A DNA stretch of 64,000 nucleotides from Brevibacterium sp. CS2 (GTDB lineage: Bacteria > Actinomycetota > Actinomycetes > Actinomycetales > Brevibacteriaceae): assembly GCF_005280295.1 (NCBI RefSeq), contig NZ_CP040020.1, forward strand, positions 620,001 through 684,000, read 5' to 3'. A program made the position numbers and the translations under genes. Shown here one piece after another: positions 1 through 7,641 of the stretch; within the stretch, counting starts at the first letter, position 1, and the number at the start of each line of letters is the position of its first letter. The notes under the pieces are model-generated. The model saw only the letters and a program-made list of their open reading frames with translations, was not told where the DNA came from and made no database searches.

Positions 1-575
1 CCGGCCGCGCCCTTCGCCTCCTCGATGTCGGCCTTGACCTCCTCGACCTCCTCGGTCGCGGCGTCCTCGGCCTGGAAGATCTCGCCGAGCATGCCGAGGT
101 TGCGCTCGAGCTCCTCGACGGGGTCCTCGGTCGGATCGGCCATGACCTGGATGGTCGGGGCGATCTTCTCGAGCTCGGGGATGACCTCGGCGGTGCGGCC
201 GCCGGCGACGATGAGGTCGGGGCCGATCTCGCTGATCGCATCGAAGTCGGGCTCCTTGAGGGAGCCGACCTGCGGGATGTCGCCGTCCTGGTAGTCGGCG
301 AGGTCCTCCGGCACCTTGCCCTTCGCGACGCCGGCGACGGCATCGCCGGCGTCGAGGGCGTCGATCGCGTCGAGCGCGGCCATGTCGAGGACGACGACCT
401 TCTGCGGGTCCTGGGTCACGGTGGTCTCACCGGCCGGATGGGTGACGGTGATCTCGGCTCCTGCGGAGCCTCCTTCGGACCCACCGGCGGCGGTCGTCTG
501 GGAGGAGCCGCAGCCGGCCATGACGAGGGAAGCGGCGGCGAGTGCGCCGAGCACGCCGTATCGAGTGGAGAGCAT
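1..575 (-). CDS. iron-siderophore ABC transporter substrate-binding lipoprotein (3' end outside window)
   Basis: Only the N-terminal 191 codons are in the window; the gene runs off the left edge. The protein starts MLSTRYGV, has a hydrophobic signal and a lipobox LVMAGC with the lipidated Cys at residue 22, then a Ser/Gly-rich linker and a periplasmic-binding fold of the FepB/FhuD type: an ITVTHPAGETTVTQDPQKVVVLD opening (paraphrased by its spaced motifs TVTHPAGE and KVVVLD), then a GPDLIVAGGR segment. Members of this family capture ferric siderophores outside the membrane and hand them to an FecCD-type permease. The promoter carries a DtxR/IdeR-like box, which fits iron repression. The exact siderophore cannot be told. 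Confidence 0.85.
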   Translation of the reverse strand, partial: MLSTRYGVLGALAAASLVMAGCGSSQTTAAGGSEGGSAGAEITVTHPAGETTVTQDPQKVVVLDMAALDAIDALDAGDAVAGVAKGKVPEDLADYQDGDIPQVGSLKEPDFDAISEIGPDLIVAGGRTAEVIPELEKIAPTIQVMADPTEDPVEELERNLGMLGEIFQAEDAATEEVEEVKADIEEAKGAA

Positions 576-752
576 GATGTCCTTTTATCGGTCGGAACAC
601 GGTGGATACTGGCGGGCCGGGGCGGACGTCCCGTGCGGGATCGCGGCCTCGGGCCCGATGGATCAGCACCGATGATCCGCGCCTCGACGGTTCCCGCAGC
701 GCCGCGTCGAGTGCGACGCTGCGGGAATTACGCAAGATTCTTCTGTGCCTAC

Positions 753-789
753 CGAGGTAAGCCTACCCTTACTACTTTCAATATGACAA
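753..789 (-). promoter_or_regulatory. promoter with DtxR/IdeR-like iron box for the siderophore-binding lipoprotein
   Basis: On the minus strand a -35 TTGTCA (789-784) and a -10 TAGGCT (765-760) are separated by 18 bp. A 19-bp palindrome-like site at 753-771 reads TAAGGGTAGGCTTACCTCG on the minus strand and matches the DtxR/IdeR consensus TTAGGTTAGGCTAACCTAA at 14 of 19 positions, covering the -10. Iron-loaded repressor bound here would block RNA polymerase. The site is seen directly; regulation is inferred. Confidence 0.6.
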
Positions 790-853
790 GCGAAGTGTGG
801 CCTAATTGATCAAGCACTTCGAAAAGGCTTCTGACCTGCGATGATGCTGGGTT

Positions 854-1969
854 TCACGCGTAGAAGTGCTCGCGGAGGAAGGCGAATCGCTCCGGGGTGT
901 CCGCGGCGATGCACAGCTTCGACTCCCCCGCCGGGCGCAGCACGGTGAGCCCGGCCTCCTCGGCGATGATCGCTCCGGCGGCCCAGTCGTAGACGTTGAT
1001 GCCGTACTCGCAGTAGGCGTTGACGCGGCCCTCCGCGGCGTAGCAGAGGTCGACGGCGGCGGAGCCGGCGCGGCGGATGTCGTCGAACTCCTCCATGATC
1101 CGGCCGAGCGCCGCGAGCTGGAGGGTGCGCCGCTCCGGCGAGTAGCTGAAGCCGGTCGCGAGCACGCGGCCGCGGCGCCCGCGCGGGGTGCCGGACAGGC
1201 GCGTGTACTCGAGCTCGCCGGGGACGAGGAGCGGGTTCGCGGTCGCCGGGGTCGCCGGGCCCGAGGCGGTCGCCGGGTTCGCGGGCGCGTCCGGGTCGGC
1301 GGTGCTCGCGCTCGCCTCCGCCGGCCCCGGGAGGCCCACGGTCTTCCAGGCGCCGCCGCCGGCGCGGGCGAACCACACGGTGCGCAGGGCGGGAGCGGCG
1401 ACGAGGCCGATCACCCACCGGCCGGTCTCGGGGTCGCGGCCGCCGACCGAGAAGCAGTGCTGTTCGATCCCGCGGACGTAGTTGACCGTGCCGTCGATGG
1501 GGTCGACGTGCCATTCGATCAGCCGGTCGGCGCCGGACGCATGCTCGGCGGCAGCAGCCCCGCCGGGCGCGAGGTCGGAGTCGCGGGGCCCGAGGTCGGA
1601 GCCGGGGTCGGCGGGCGCGGAGCCGGCAGTGGACGCGGGATCAGCGCCGGGCGCCGGCTCCGACCCATCCGGCCCGGCGAGGAGGCGGGCGGTGATGCGA
1701 TCGCCGTCGGGCACCTCGGCGAGGGTGCGGGCCGCAGCCCCCTCCTCGCCCACCATGGTGTCCTGCGGGCGGGCGGCGCGGAGGTAGCCGGCGACGAGGG
1801 ATTCGATCTCCGCATCGGCGACGGTGACGAGGTCGTTGGGGTCGCCCTTCGCCTCGACGAGGGCGGTGTCGAGCCGCTGCCGCCAGTGCGTCATGCGGCT
1901 CGTCGCGATGAGCGCGGCATCGCGCGCGGCAACGAGGAGCGGGTCGGCGAGGAACGTCTCCGTATTCAC
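854..1969 (-). CDS. inositol monophosphatase family protein with low-complexity inserts
   Basis: 371 aa. The Mg-dependent sugar-phosphatase signature is present: GEE at residues 74-76, DPIDGT at 156-161 (metal-binding Asp pair) and YDWAAG at 327-332 near the C-terminus. The family hydrolyses phosphate monoesters such as inositol-1-phosphate, histidinol-phosphate or PAP; the substrate cannot be assigned. The usual family length is about 260-270 aa. The excess comes from Ala/Pro/Gly/Asp-rich stretches at about residues 98-147 and 215-245, which lie between conserved motifs and do not replace them. A monocistronic position between the siderophore gene and the HTH gene gives no pathway hint. Confidence 0.85.
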   Translation of the reverse strand: MNTETFLADPLLVAARDAALIATSRMTHWRQRLDTALVEAKGDPNDLVTVADAEIESLVAGYLRAARPQDTMVGEEGAAARTLAEVPDGDRITARLLAGPDGSEPAPGADPASTAGSAPADPGSDLGPRDSDLAPGGAAAAEHASGADRLIEWHVDPIDGTVNYVRGIEQHCFSVGGRDPETGRWVIGLVAAPALRTVWFARAGGGAWKTVGLPGPAEASASTADPDAPANPATASGPATPATANPLLVPGELEYTRLSGTPRGRRGRVLATGFSYSPERRTLQLAALGRIMEEFDDIRRAGSAAVDLCYAAEGRVNAYCEYGINVYDWAAGAIIAEEAGLTVLRPAGESKLCIAADTPERFAFLREHFYA

Positions 1970-1991
1970 CCTTCGAGCCTAGCGGCCGGGG

Positions 1992-2318
1992 TCAGGTGAC
2001 GGCGCCGGAGGGGCCCTGTTCGGGGGCGGAGGCCGAGGGCGCGGACTGGGAGCTGATGGCGGCGATGTCCCCGGCCACCCCGAAGCTGCCGGAGCGGTTC
2101 TCGTTGGACTCGCGGTGGCGGCGGACGATCTCCTGCACTGCCTGCGAGGAGGTCCCCGCGGCGTCGGCGATCGCGGAATACGTGACCTCTTCCTCACGCG
2201 CACGAAGGATGGCGGCGACATAGTTCGCATTCACCCGGCTCCGCTGCCGGGCGATGCGTCGGACAGCGTTGACGAGCACCTTCTGCTCTGCAGTCAGCTG
2301 TCGTGCGCGACGTGACAT
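1992..2318 (-). CDS. small helix-turn-helix protein
   Basis: 108 aa, very basic N-terminus (MSRRARQLTAEQK) and a predicted helix-turn-helix around residues 45-68 (YSAIADAAGTSSQAVQEIVR), followed by an unstructured Ser/Ala/Pro tail. It probably binds DNA. It is followed upstream by an unusually AT-rich intergenic stretch that contains a perfect 6-bp-arm palindrome (2486-2503), a plausible operator for it or for the divergent dehydrogenase. No specific family was recognised. Confidence 0.6.
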   Translation of the reverse strand: MSRRARQLTAEQKVLVNAVRRIARQRSRVNANYVAAILRAREEEVTYSAIADAAGTSSQAVQEIVRRHRESNENRSGSFGVAGDIAAISSQSAPSASAPEQGPSGAVT

Positions 2319-2485
2319 GTACTTCTACCTCAGACCCACTCGATTCGGCGTGTGGTCATCGAGTCACACAACTGAAAGACGTGCACAGGTGCCACGGTCA
2401 AGACCGACTGCATGCCACCGAGTGCATTACAGCAGGATTCTCTAACCAAACTCAAAGACCAGGCGGCAACAACCCGCACCGCCAG

Positions 2486-2503
2486 GATAGATGTTATTCT
2501 ATC
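2486..2503. promoter_or_regulatory. palindrome GATAGA-N6-TCTATC, candidate operator
   Basis: A perfect inverted repeat with 6-bp arms and a 6-bp spacer, lying 22 bp upstream of a -35 hexamer and between the small HTH gene and the dehydrogenase gene. The position suggests a repressor or activator site; the binding protein is unknown. Confidence 0.35.
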
Positions 2504-2525
2504 GTGACTTGATCCGGTTTTCATT

Positions 2526-2553
2526 TTGTCAAGTTGTCTTGTCACCCTATAGT
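2526..2553 (+). promoter_or_regulatory. sigma-70-like promoter upstream of the 2-hydroxyacid dehydrogenase
   Basis: TTGTCA (2526-2531), 16-bp spacer, TATAGT (2548-2553). The direct repeat TTGTC occurs twice in the spacer region (2526 and 2534). The long leader to the start at 2799 is unexplained. Confidence 0.5.
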
Positions 2554-2798
2554 ATCATCCGCCGCACGGAGCCGACAAGGGAGCTTGCAGGCTGGGCGCA
2601 CGGTCCGGGCTGTCGGCGGTCGCGCGGCCCCGCACGGCACGGCGCGCTGTCCCACTCGTGCCGACGCCCCCGCCCGTTCCTCCCGCCCATTCCTCCCGTC
2701 CGTGCAGGCCGGCCGCACCGATACCGCTGCGCCGCCACATCTCGACCGCTCCGCGAACAGCCGTGGCGGTCGCTCGGCCCGCGGGACACAATGGGTCC

Positions 2799-5700
2799 AT
2801 GACTTCGGATACCGTCGCTCGCCCCGCCCCCGGTCACCCCGTTGCCGCGCCGGATTATCCTGCTCCCGCGCCGGAGCGCGTGGCGGAGGTCGCGGAGGCG
2901 CTCGCCGCGGCCGGCCTGCGCGACTTCACCGCCGACACCGCCCAGCGCGCCGCCTACTCCTCCGACGGCTCGCTCTTCCGAATCGTCCCCACCGCCGTCG
3001 TGTTCCCCGCCGACGAGGCCGAGGTCGCCGCCGTCCTGTCCGTGGCCCGCGTACTCGAGGTGCCGATCACCTCGCGCGGGGCCGGCACCACGCTCGCCGG
3101 CAACGCCATCGGGCCGGGCATCGTCCTCGACTTCTCCCGGCACATGAAGGCCGTCCGCGAGATCCTCCCGGAGGAGCGTGCCGCGTGGGTGGAGCCCGGC
3201 GTCGTCCACGCCGAGCTGCAGGCCCGGGCCCGCGCCCACGGCCTGCGGTTCGGCCCGGACCCCTCGACGCACACCCGCTGCACGATCGGTGGGATGATCG
3301 GCAACAACGCCTGCGGACCGCGGGCCATGGGCTACGGCCGGACCGTCGACAACGTGCTCGCACTGCGGGTCATGCTCCTCGACGGCACGATCGTCGACCT
3401 CGATGGGGCCGCCGATGCGGATCTCTTCCCCCGCCTCCACGCGCTCGTTGGCGAGAACCTGGGCACCATCCGGACCGAGCTCGGCCATTTCTCCCGGCAG
3501 GTGTCGGGGTACGCGCTGGAGAACCTCCTGCCCGAGCACGGCTTCGACCTGCGGAAGGCGTTCGTCGGCTCCGAGGGCACGTGGGGCGTGATCCTCGCCG
3601 CGAAGATGCGCCTCGTCGCCGACCCCGCCCACGTCACCACGGTGGTGCTGGGCTACCCGGACATGCCGAGCGCGGCCGACGACGTGCCGGTGCTCCGCCG
3701 CTTCCCCGTCACCGCCTGCGAGGGCATGGACCGGCGGATGGTCGACCGGCTCATCGACACGAAGGGTCCCGATGCGGTGCCGCCCATGCCCGCGGGGGAC
3801 GGCTGGATGATCGTCGAGCTCGCCTCCGACGACGCCGCCGCGCTCGCAGCGCAGGCCGAGGAGCTCGTCGCGGCCGCCGCGGCCGGGGACTCGATGATCC
3901 TCGGACTCGGGGACGCGGAACCGATCTGGAAGATCCGGGCCGATGGTGCCGGCCTCGTCTCCCGCACCCCCGACGGCCGGGACGCCCATGCCGGGTGGGA
4001 GGACTCCGCGGTCCCGCCGGAGCGCCTCGGCGACTACCTGCGCGAGCTCATGGCGCTCCTCGAGGAGCACGGGCTGTGGGCGCTGCCCTACGGGCACTTC
4101 GGCGACGGCTGCCTCCACATGCGGGTCGACTTCCCGCTCGGCGAGGACGGCGGCAGACAGGCCATGCGCGACTTCATGTTCGCCGCGGCGGACCTCGTCG
4201 CCCGCTACGGCGGCTCGGTGTCCGGCGAGCACGGGGACGGCCGGGCCCGCGGCGAGCTCCTGCCGCGCATGTACTCCCCCGCCGCGATCGCCCTGTTCGC
4301 CGCGGTCAAGCACCTGTTCGACCCGCGGAACCTCCTCAACCCCGGGATCATGGTCGACCCGGACCCGCTCGATGCCGGGATCCGCGTGGCGCTCGCCCGC
4401 CCCGGCGATCTGCTGCCGGTGCGCCCGGCCGGGCTCGGCTACGGCTTCGCCCACGACCAGGGCGACTTCACCACCGCGGTCCACCGCTGCACCGGGGTGG
4501 GCAAGTGCCGGGCGGACTCCGCGGCGACGGGCGGGGTGATGTGCCCGTCCTACCAGGCGACTCGTGACGAGCTCCATTCGACGCGCGGCCGCGCCCGGGT
4601 GCTCCAGGAGATGGTGTCCGGGGACCTCGTCGACACCGACTGGCGGGCGCCCGAGGTGCACGAGGCGCTCGACCTGTGCCTGAGCTGCAAGGCGTGCGAC
4701 TCCGAGTGCCCGACCGGTACCGACATGGCCGCGTACAAGGCGGAGGTGCTCCACCAGGCGTACAAGGGCCGGCTGCGGCCGATGGACCACTACGTGCTCG
4801 GCTGGCTGCCGTGGCTCTCGCGGGTGGGAGCGCCGCTCGCGCCGCTCGCCAACCTGACCGAGCGGCTGCCGGTGCTCGGCAGGCTGGCGAAGAAGGTCGC
4901 GGGGATCGATGCCCGCCGCCGCATCCCGGCCTTCACGCGCACGACCTTCACCCGCTGGTTCGGCAGGCGCTCGGACGATGCGGGGCGGCTGGCCGCCGGT
5001 GGTTCGCCTCGGTTCGGCGGCACCGGGGCCGCCGCCAGGGCGACGGACGGCAGCGGTGCGGCCGGGGTCACGCAGCGGACCCGCGAGGTCGTCCTGTTCG
5101 CCGACACCTGGTCGAACTTCTTCGCCCCGCGGGTGCTCGCCGCCGCGGTCCGGGTGCTCCTCGATGCCGGCGTCGACGTCCGCGTCATCCCGAGCACCGA
5201 GTGCTGCGGCCTGACGTGGATCTCGACCGGCCAGCTCGACCTGGCCAAGCAGGTCATGGGGTCCGCGGTCGAGGCGCTCGATGCCACCTGCGACGTGCCG
5301 ATCATCGGCATCGAGCCGTCCTGCACGGCGACCCTGCGGGACGAGACGGGGAAGCTGCTGGGCACCTCGGCGGCAGCGCGCGTGGCCGCCCGCACCCGCA
5401 CGCTCGCGGAGTACCTGCTCGACATCGGGTACCCGGTGCCCGACCTGTCCGATCTCACCGCGGTCGTGCAGCCGCACTGCCACCATTCGGCAGTCATGGG
5501 GTTCGCCGCGGACCGGGAGCTGCTCGCGCGGACCGGGATCACCACCCGAGTGCTCGGCGGGTGCTGCGGACTGGCGGGGAACTTCGGGGTGGTCGAGGGC
5601 CACTACGAGACCTCGGAGGCGGTCGGCGAGCTCGCGCTGCTGCCGGCCGTGCGCGAGGCCCCGGCGGAGGCGATCGTGCTCGCCGACGGCTACTCGTGCC

Positions 5701-5810
5701 GCACGCAGCTCGCGGATCTCAGCGATCGGAAGGGTGTCCACCTCGCCGAGCTCCTCGCCTGGCGCCTCCCAGCCCCCTCCCCTGAGAACTCGATTTCCGA
5801 AGGTTCCTGA
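2799..5810 (+). CDS. fused FAD-linked oxidase / Fe-S oxidoreductase (D-2-hydroxyacid dehydrogenase, GlcD-GlcF type)
   Basis: 1003 aa from ATG 2799; this ATG was preferred to an in-frame upstream ATG because the sequence before it is Pro-rich and not family-like. The N-terminal half is a PCMH-type FAD domain (TSRGAGTTLAGNAIGPGIV, then IGGMIGNNACGPRAMGYG) with the vanillyl-alcohol-oxidase-family C-domain (GHFGDGCLHMR, SGEHGDGRARGELL). The second half carries a 4Fe-4S motif CLSCKACDSECP at about residue 626 and two cysteine-rich CCG repeats (CCGLTW; HCHHS followed by CCGLAGNFG). Such fusions oxidise D-lactate, glycolate or D-2-hydroxyglutarate and pass electrons to quinone. The last eight codons and stop lie in a dispersed intergenic repeat (5779-5813). 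Confidence 0.85.
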   Translation: MTSDTVARPAPGHPVAAPDYPAPAPERVAEVAEALAAAGLRDFTADTAQRAAYSSDGSLFRIVPTAVVFPADEAEVAAVLSVARVLEVPITSRGAGTTLAGNAIGPGIVLDFSRHMKAVREILPEERAAWVEPGVVHAELQARARAHGLRFGPDPSTHTRCTIGGMIGNNACGPRAMGYGRTVDNVLALRVMLLDGTIVDLDGAADADLFPRLHALVGENLGTIRTELGHFSRQVSGYALENLLPEHGFDLRKAFVGSEGTWGVILAAKMRLVADPAHVTTVVLGYPDMPSAADDVPVLRRFPVTACEGMDRRMVDRLIDTKGPDAVPPMPAGDGWMIVELASDDAAALAAQAEELVAAAAAGDSMILGLGDAEPIWKIRADGAGLVSRTPDGRDAHAGWEDSAVPPERLGDYLRELMALLEEHGLWALPYGHFGDGCLHMRVDFPLGEDGGRQAMRDFMFAAADLVARYGGSVSGEHGDGRARGELLPRMYSPAAIALFAAVKHLFDPRNLLNPGIMVDPDPLDAGIRVALARPGDLLPVRPAGLGYGFAHDQGDFTTAVHRCTGVGKCRADSAATGGVMCPSYQATRDELHSTRGRARVLQEMVSGDLVDTDWRAPEVHEALDLCLSCKACDSECPTGTDMAAYKAEVLHQAYKGRLRPMDHYVLGWLPWLSRVGAPLAPLANLTERLPVLGRLAKKVAGIDARRRIPAFTRTTFTRWFGRRSDDAGRLAAGGSPRFGGTGAAARATDGSGAAGVTQRTREVVLFADTWSNFFAPRVLAAAVRVLLDAGVDVRVIPSTECCGLTWISTGQLDLAKQVMGSAVEALDATCDVPIIGIEPSCTATLRDETGKLLGTSAAARVAARTRTLAEYLLDIGYPVPDLSDLTAVVQPHCHHSAVMGFAADRELLARTGITTRVLGGCCGLAGNFGVVEGHYETSEAVGELALLPAVREAPAEAIVLADGYSCRTQLADLSDRKGVHLAELLAWRLPAPSPENSISEGS

Positions 5811-5813
5811 GAG
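5779..5813 (-). repeat. dispersed repeat family C, copy 1 (overlaps the dehydrogenase 3' end)
   Basis: Read on the minus strand this segment matches the plus-strand segment 7599-7632 at 28 of 34 positions without gaps, sharing TCTCAGGAACCTTC at one end and CTCAGGGG at the other. It includes the terminal codons and stop codon of the preceding gene. Confidence 0.6.
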
Positions 5814-5918
5814 CGGATCCGCGATCCATCGCAAGGTCAGCGGGCCGCGCGGGCGCGTCACTCGGTACTCTTCTTCCTACCGATCCACTTCCGTGGACCA
5901 CGAGGACCGAGGTGATGC

Positions 5919-6770
5919 ATGGCAGGTTCGACGACCCTCCACCCGAGCACCGGCTCGACCGCGGAGCTCACGCGCGTCGAGCGGTGGGAGCGGCGGGCCG
6001 AGGTCCCGATGCTCCTCCTGTCCTTCGCGTTCGTCGGCGCCTATGCGTGGACGGTCATCGATCCGACTCTGTCGCCGACGCTCGAGAGCTTCCTCGTCGC
6101 GGTCTCGTGGACCACGTGGTTCGCGTTCGCGGTCGACTTCGTGATCAGGATCGCTCTCGCCGAGCACCGCCTGCGCTACATCCTCCAGCACTGGTACGAC
6201 GTGTTCCTTGTCGCGCTGCCGATGTTCCGCGCACTCCGGCTGCTCCGGATCCTCGGCACCCTGCGCATCCTCAACCGCGTGTTCCAGCAGCGGCTCATCG
6301 GCCGCACGGGTGCCTACGTCGTCGTCGCCTCGGTCTTCTGCATCTTCTTCGGCAGTCTCGCGGTGCTCGACGTCGAGCAGGAGGCCCCGGATTCGCAGAT
6401 CACGAGCTTCGGCGACGCGCTCTGGTGGGCGGTGGTCACCTCGACGACGGTGGGTTACGGCGACCTGTACCCCGTCACCGCGGCCGGGCGGGCGGTGGCC
6501 GTCGGGCTCATGATCCTCGGGATCGCGCTCCTCGGTGCTGTGACGGCGAGCATGGCGGCGTGGCTCGTGGCCGCGGTCGAGCAGGACCGCACCCGCCGGG
6601 CCGAGGCTGAGGCGGACGCAGTCGCCGAGGCGCGTGCCGGTGTCGAGGCGCGTGCCGGAGCGGGCAGGGATATGAGCGCGGGCCCGGATGCAGGTCGGGG
6701 TGCAGATGCGGATGCGCCTGCGGACCACGTCTGCGCCTGCGCGGTCTGCGGTCGGCGGCTGACCGAGTAG
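5919..6770 (+). CDS. voltage-gated-type potassium channel
   Basis: 283 aa from ATG 5919, with GAGG about 8 nt upstream. Hydrophobic segments S1-S6 are evident. An Arg-rich S4-like stretch (FRALRLLRILGTLRILNR) occupies about residues 103-120, and the K+ selectivity filter TTVGYGD is at 176-182, followed by the pore helix S6. The cytosolic tail is Ala/Glu/Asp-rich, ends in a CACAVCGRRLTE segment with three closely spaced Cys, and has no RCK domain. It should conduct K+ across the inner membrane, perhaps alongside the KtrAB uptake system encoded at 22-24 kb. The Cys cluster could be a redox or metal site; this is speculative. Confidence 0.88.
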   Translation: MAGSTTLHPSTGSTAELTRVERWERRAEVPMLLLSFAFVGAYAWTVIDPTLSPTLESFLVAVSWTTWFAFAVDFVIRIALAEHRLRYILQHWYDVFLVALPMFRALRLLRILGTLRILNRVFQQRLIGRTGAYVVVASVFCIFFGSLAVLDVEQEAPDSQITSFGDALWWAVVTSTTVGYGDLYPVTAAGRAVAVGLMILGIALLGAVTASMAAWLVAAVEQDRTRRAEAEADAVAEARAGVEARAGAGRDMSAGPDAGRGADADAPADHVCACAVCGRRLTE

Positions 6771-6828
6771 CCGCGGACGGACGCGGATGGACACGGACGG
6801 GCGCCGTCGGTTCGGGGCACCGGTCCGC

Positions 6829-6892
6829 GAACTGCGGAGTATCCCGTTCCCGGCGCGCAATTGCGCAGCTCTTTCCGGATACCGCGCAGTTC
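6829..6892. repeat. palindromic intergenic repeat family A, copy 1
   Basis: An imperfect 64-bp palindrome: GAACTGCGGAGTATCC (6829-6844) pairs with GGATACCGCGCAGTTC (6877-6892), and the centre GCGCAATTGCGC (6855-6866) is itself a palindrome. The same design occurs at 20012-20071. It lies between the convergent channel and stress-protein genes and may also act as a bidirectional terminator. Confidence 0.7.
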
Positions 6893-6964
6893 GGTGCCGC
6901 AGGGCTCACGGAGTCAGTGCCCCGGGTCGCGCGCATCGCGCCTGGTTCCACCAGGCCCGGCCGA

Positions 6965-7354
6965 TCAGGCCTTGGCAGTGAGGACCGGGACGGCTGCGTC
7001 GAGGAGGATGCGCTGGGCCTGCGATCCGAGGATGAACTTCCCGATCGCGCTGCGCTTGCGCAAGCCGATGACGATGATCTGCGCGTTGTGCTCCTCGGCG
7101 AGATCGTTGAGCGTGCCGACGAGGTCGTCCTCGTGGGTCGGCTGGATGACCTCGACCTCGACCCCGGCCTCCGTGCCGAGCTCGACGATGCGCGCAGCGT
7201 CCTGCTGCTGGATCGTGGTCACGCTGTCGACCGCGCCCTTGCGAGGCGAGTTCACCACGACGGCTCGAGCGCCGCGCAGCTTCGCCTCGGTGAATCCGAG
7301 TTCGAGCGCCGCCTCACCCTCGGGCGCCGGGAGGTAACCGATGAGAACCGTCAT
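6965..7354 (-). CDS. universal stress protein family protein
   Basis: 129 aa from ATG 7354. A single UspA domain: N-terminal beta strand MTVLIGYLPAPEGEAALELG, a GTLNDLAEEHNAQIIVIGLR segment and the C-terminal SAIGKFILGSQAQRILLDA stretch, where the ATP-binding variant normally has a G-x2-G-x9-G-S/T pattern. Here GKFILGSQAQ matches the nucleotide-loop region only partly, so ATP binding is uncertain. The protein is likely a cytosolic stress-response factor. An in-frame start further upstream would add a low-complexity Arg/Pro extension and was rejected. Confidence 0.85.
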   Translation of the reverse strand: MTVLIGYLPAPEGEAALELGFTEAKLRGARAVVVNSPRKGAVDSVTTIQQQDAARIVELGTEAGVEVEVIQPTHEDDLVGTLNDLAEEHNAQIIVIGLRKRSAIGKFILGSQAQRILLDAAVPVLTAKA

Positions 7355-7570
7355 GGCATCAGTATGGCACCCGACGCGATCCGCGCCAGTCCGCCGCGGA
7401 GGCACCCACCGGCCAGGCGCCGACCACGGGGGGGTCCCCCGCCGAGGCGCCCGCCGGCCCGGCGCCGACCACAGAAAGCCCGCAACCGAGGCGCAGTCGC
7501 TCCGGCACCTCACCCGCACCGCAGCATCACCGCAGGTCAGCCACCATCCTTCCACCGGCCCGGGACACGA

Positions 7571-7629
7571 CTGAGGGTGCAAAATCCGGCGATTCCGTTC
7601 TCAGGAACCTTCAGAAATTGCACCCTCAG
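7571..7629. terminator. 12-bp inverted repeat, putative bidirectional terminator containing repeat C copy 2
   Basis: CTGAGGGTGCAA (7571-7582) and TTGCACCCTCAG (7618-7629) form a perfect 12-bp stem with a 35-nt loop, just downstream of the aceB stop codon (7642) on the minus strand. The loop and right arm carry the family C repeat (7599-7632). No U-tract follows, as is common in actinobacteria. The rest of the gap 7355-7570 holds only short GC-rich direct repeats (GGCGCCGACCAC twice). Confidence 0.5.
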
Positions 7630-7632
7630 GGG
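7599..7632 (+). repeat. dispersed repeat family C, copy 2
   Basis: 28 of 34 positions match the copy at 5779-5813 in opposite orientation. This copy lies wholly between genes. Confidence 0.6.
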
Positions 7633-7641
7633 TGGGTGGGA

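Larger units (their letters stand above)
2319..2798. other. 480-bp divergent intergenic region, AT-rich core
   Basis: No credible gene. The part at about 2330-2560 is clearly richer in A/T than the surrounding genes. It holds the palindrome GATAGA-N6-TCTATC (2486-2503) and a good sigma-70-like promoter at 2526-2553. The remainder, 2560-2798, is GC-rich leader with no recognisable element. Confidence 0.5.

Noticed and set aside
2547-5861. Very long open frame antisense to the 2-hydroxyacid dehydrogenase
   Set aside because: Arg/Pro/Gly/His-rich shadow caused by high GC; the plus strand has clear FAD and Fe-S motifs.
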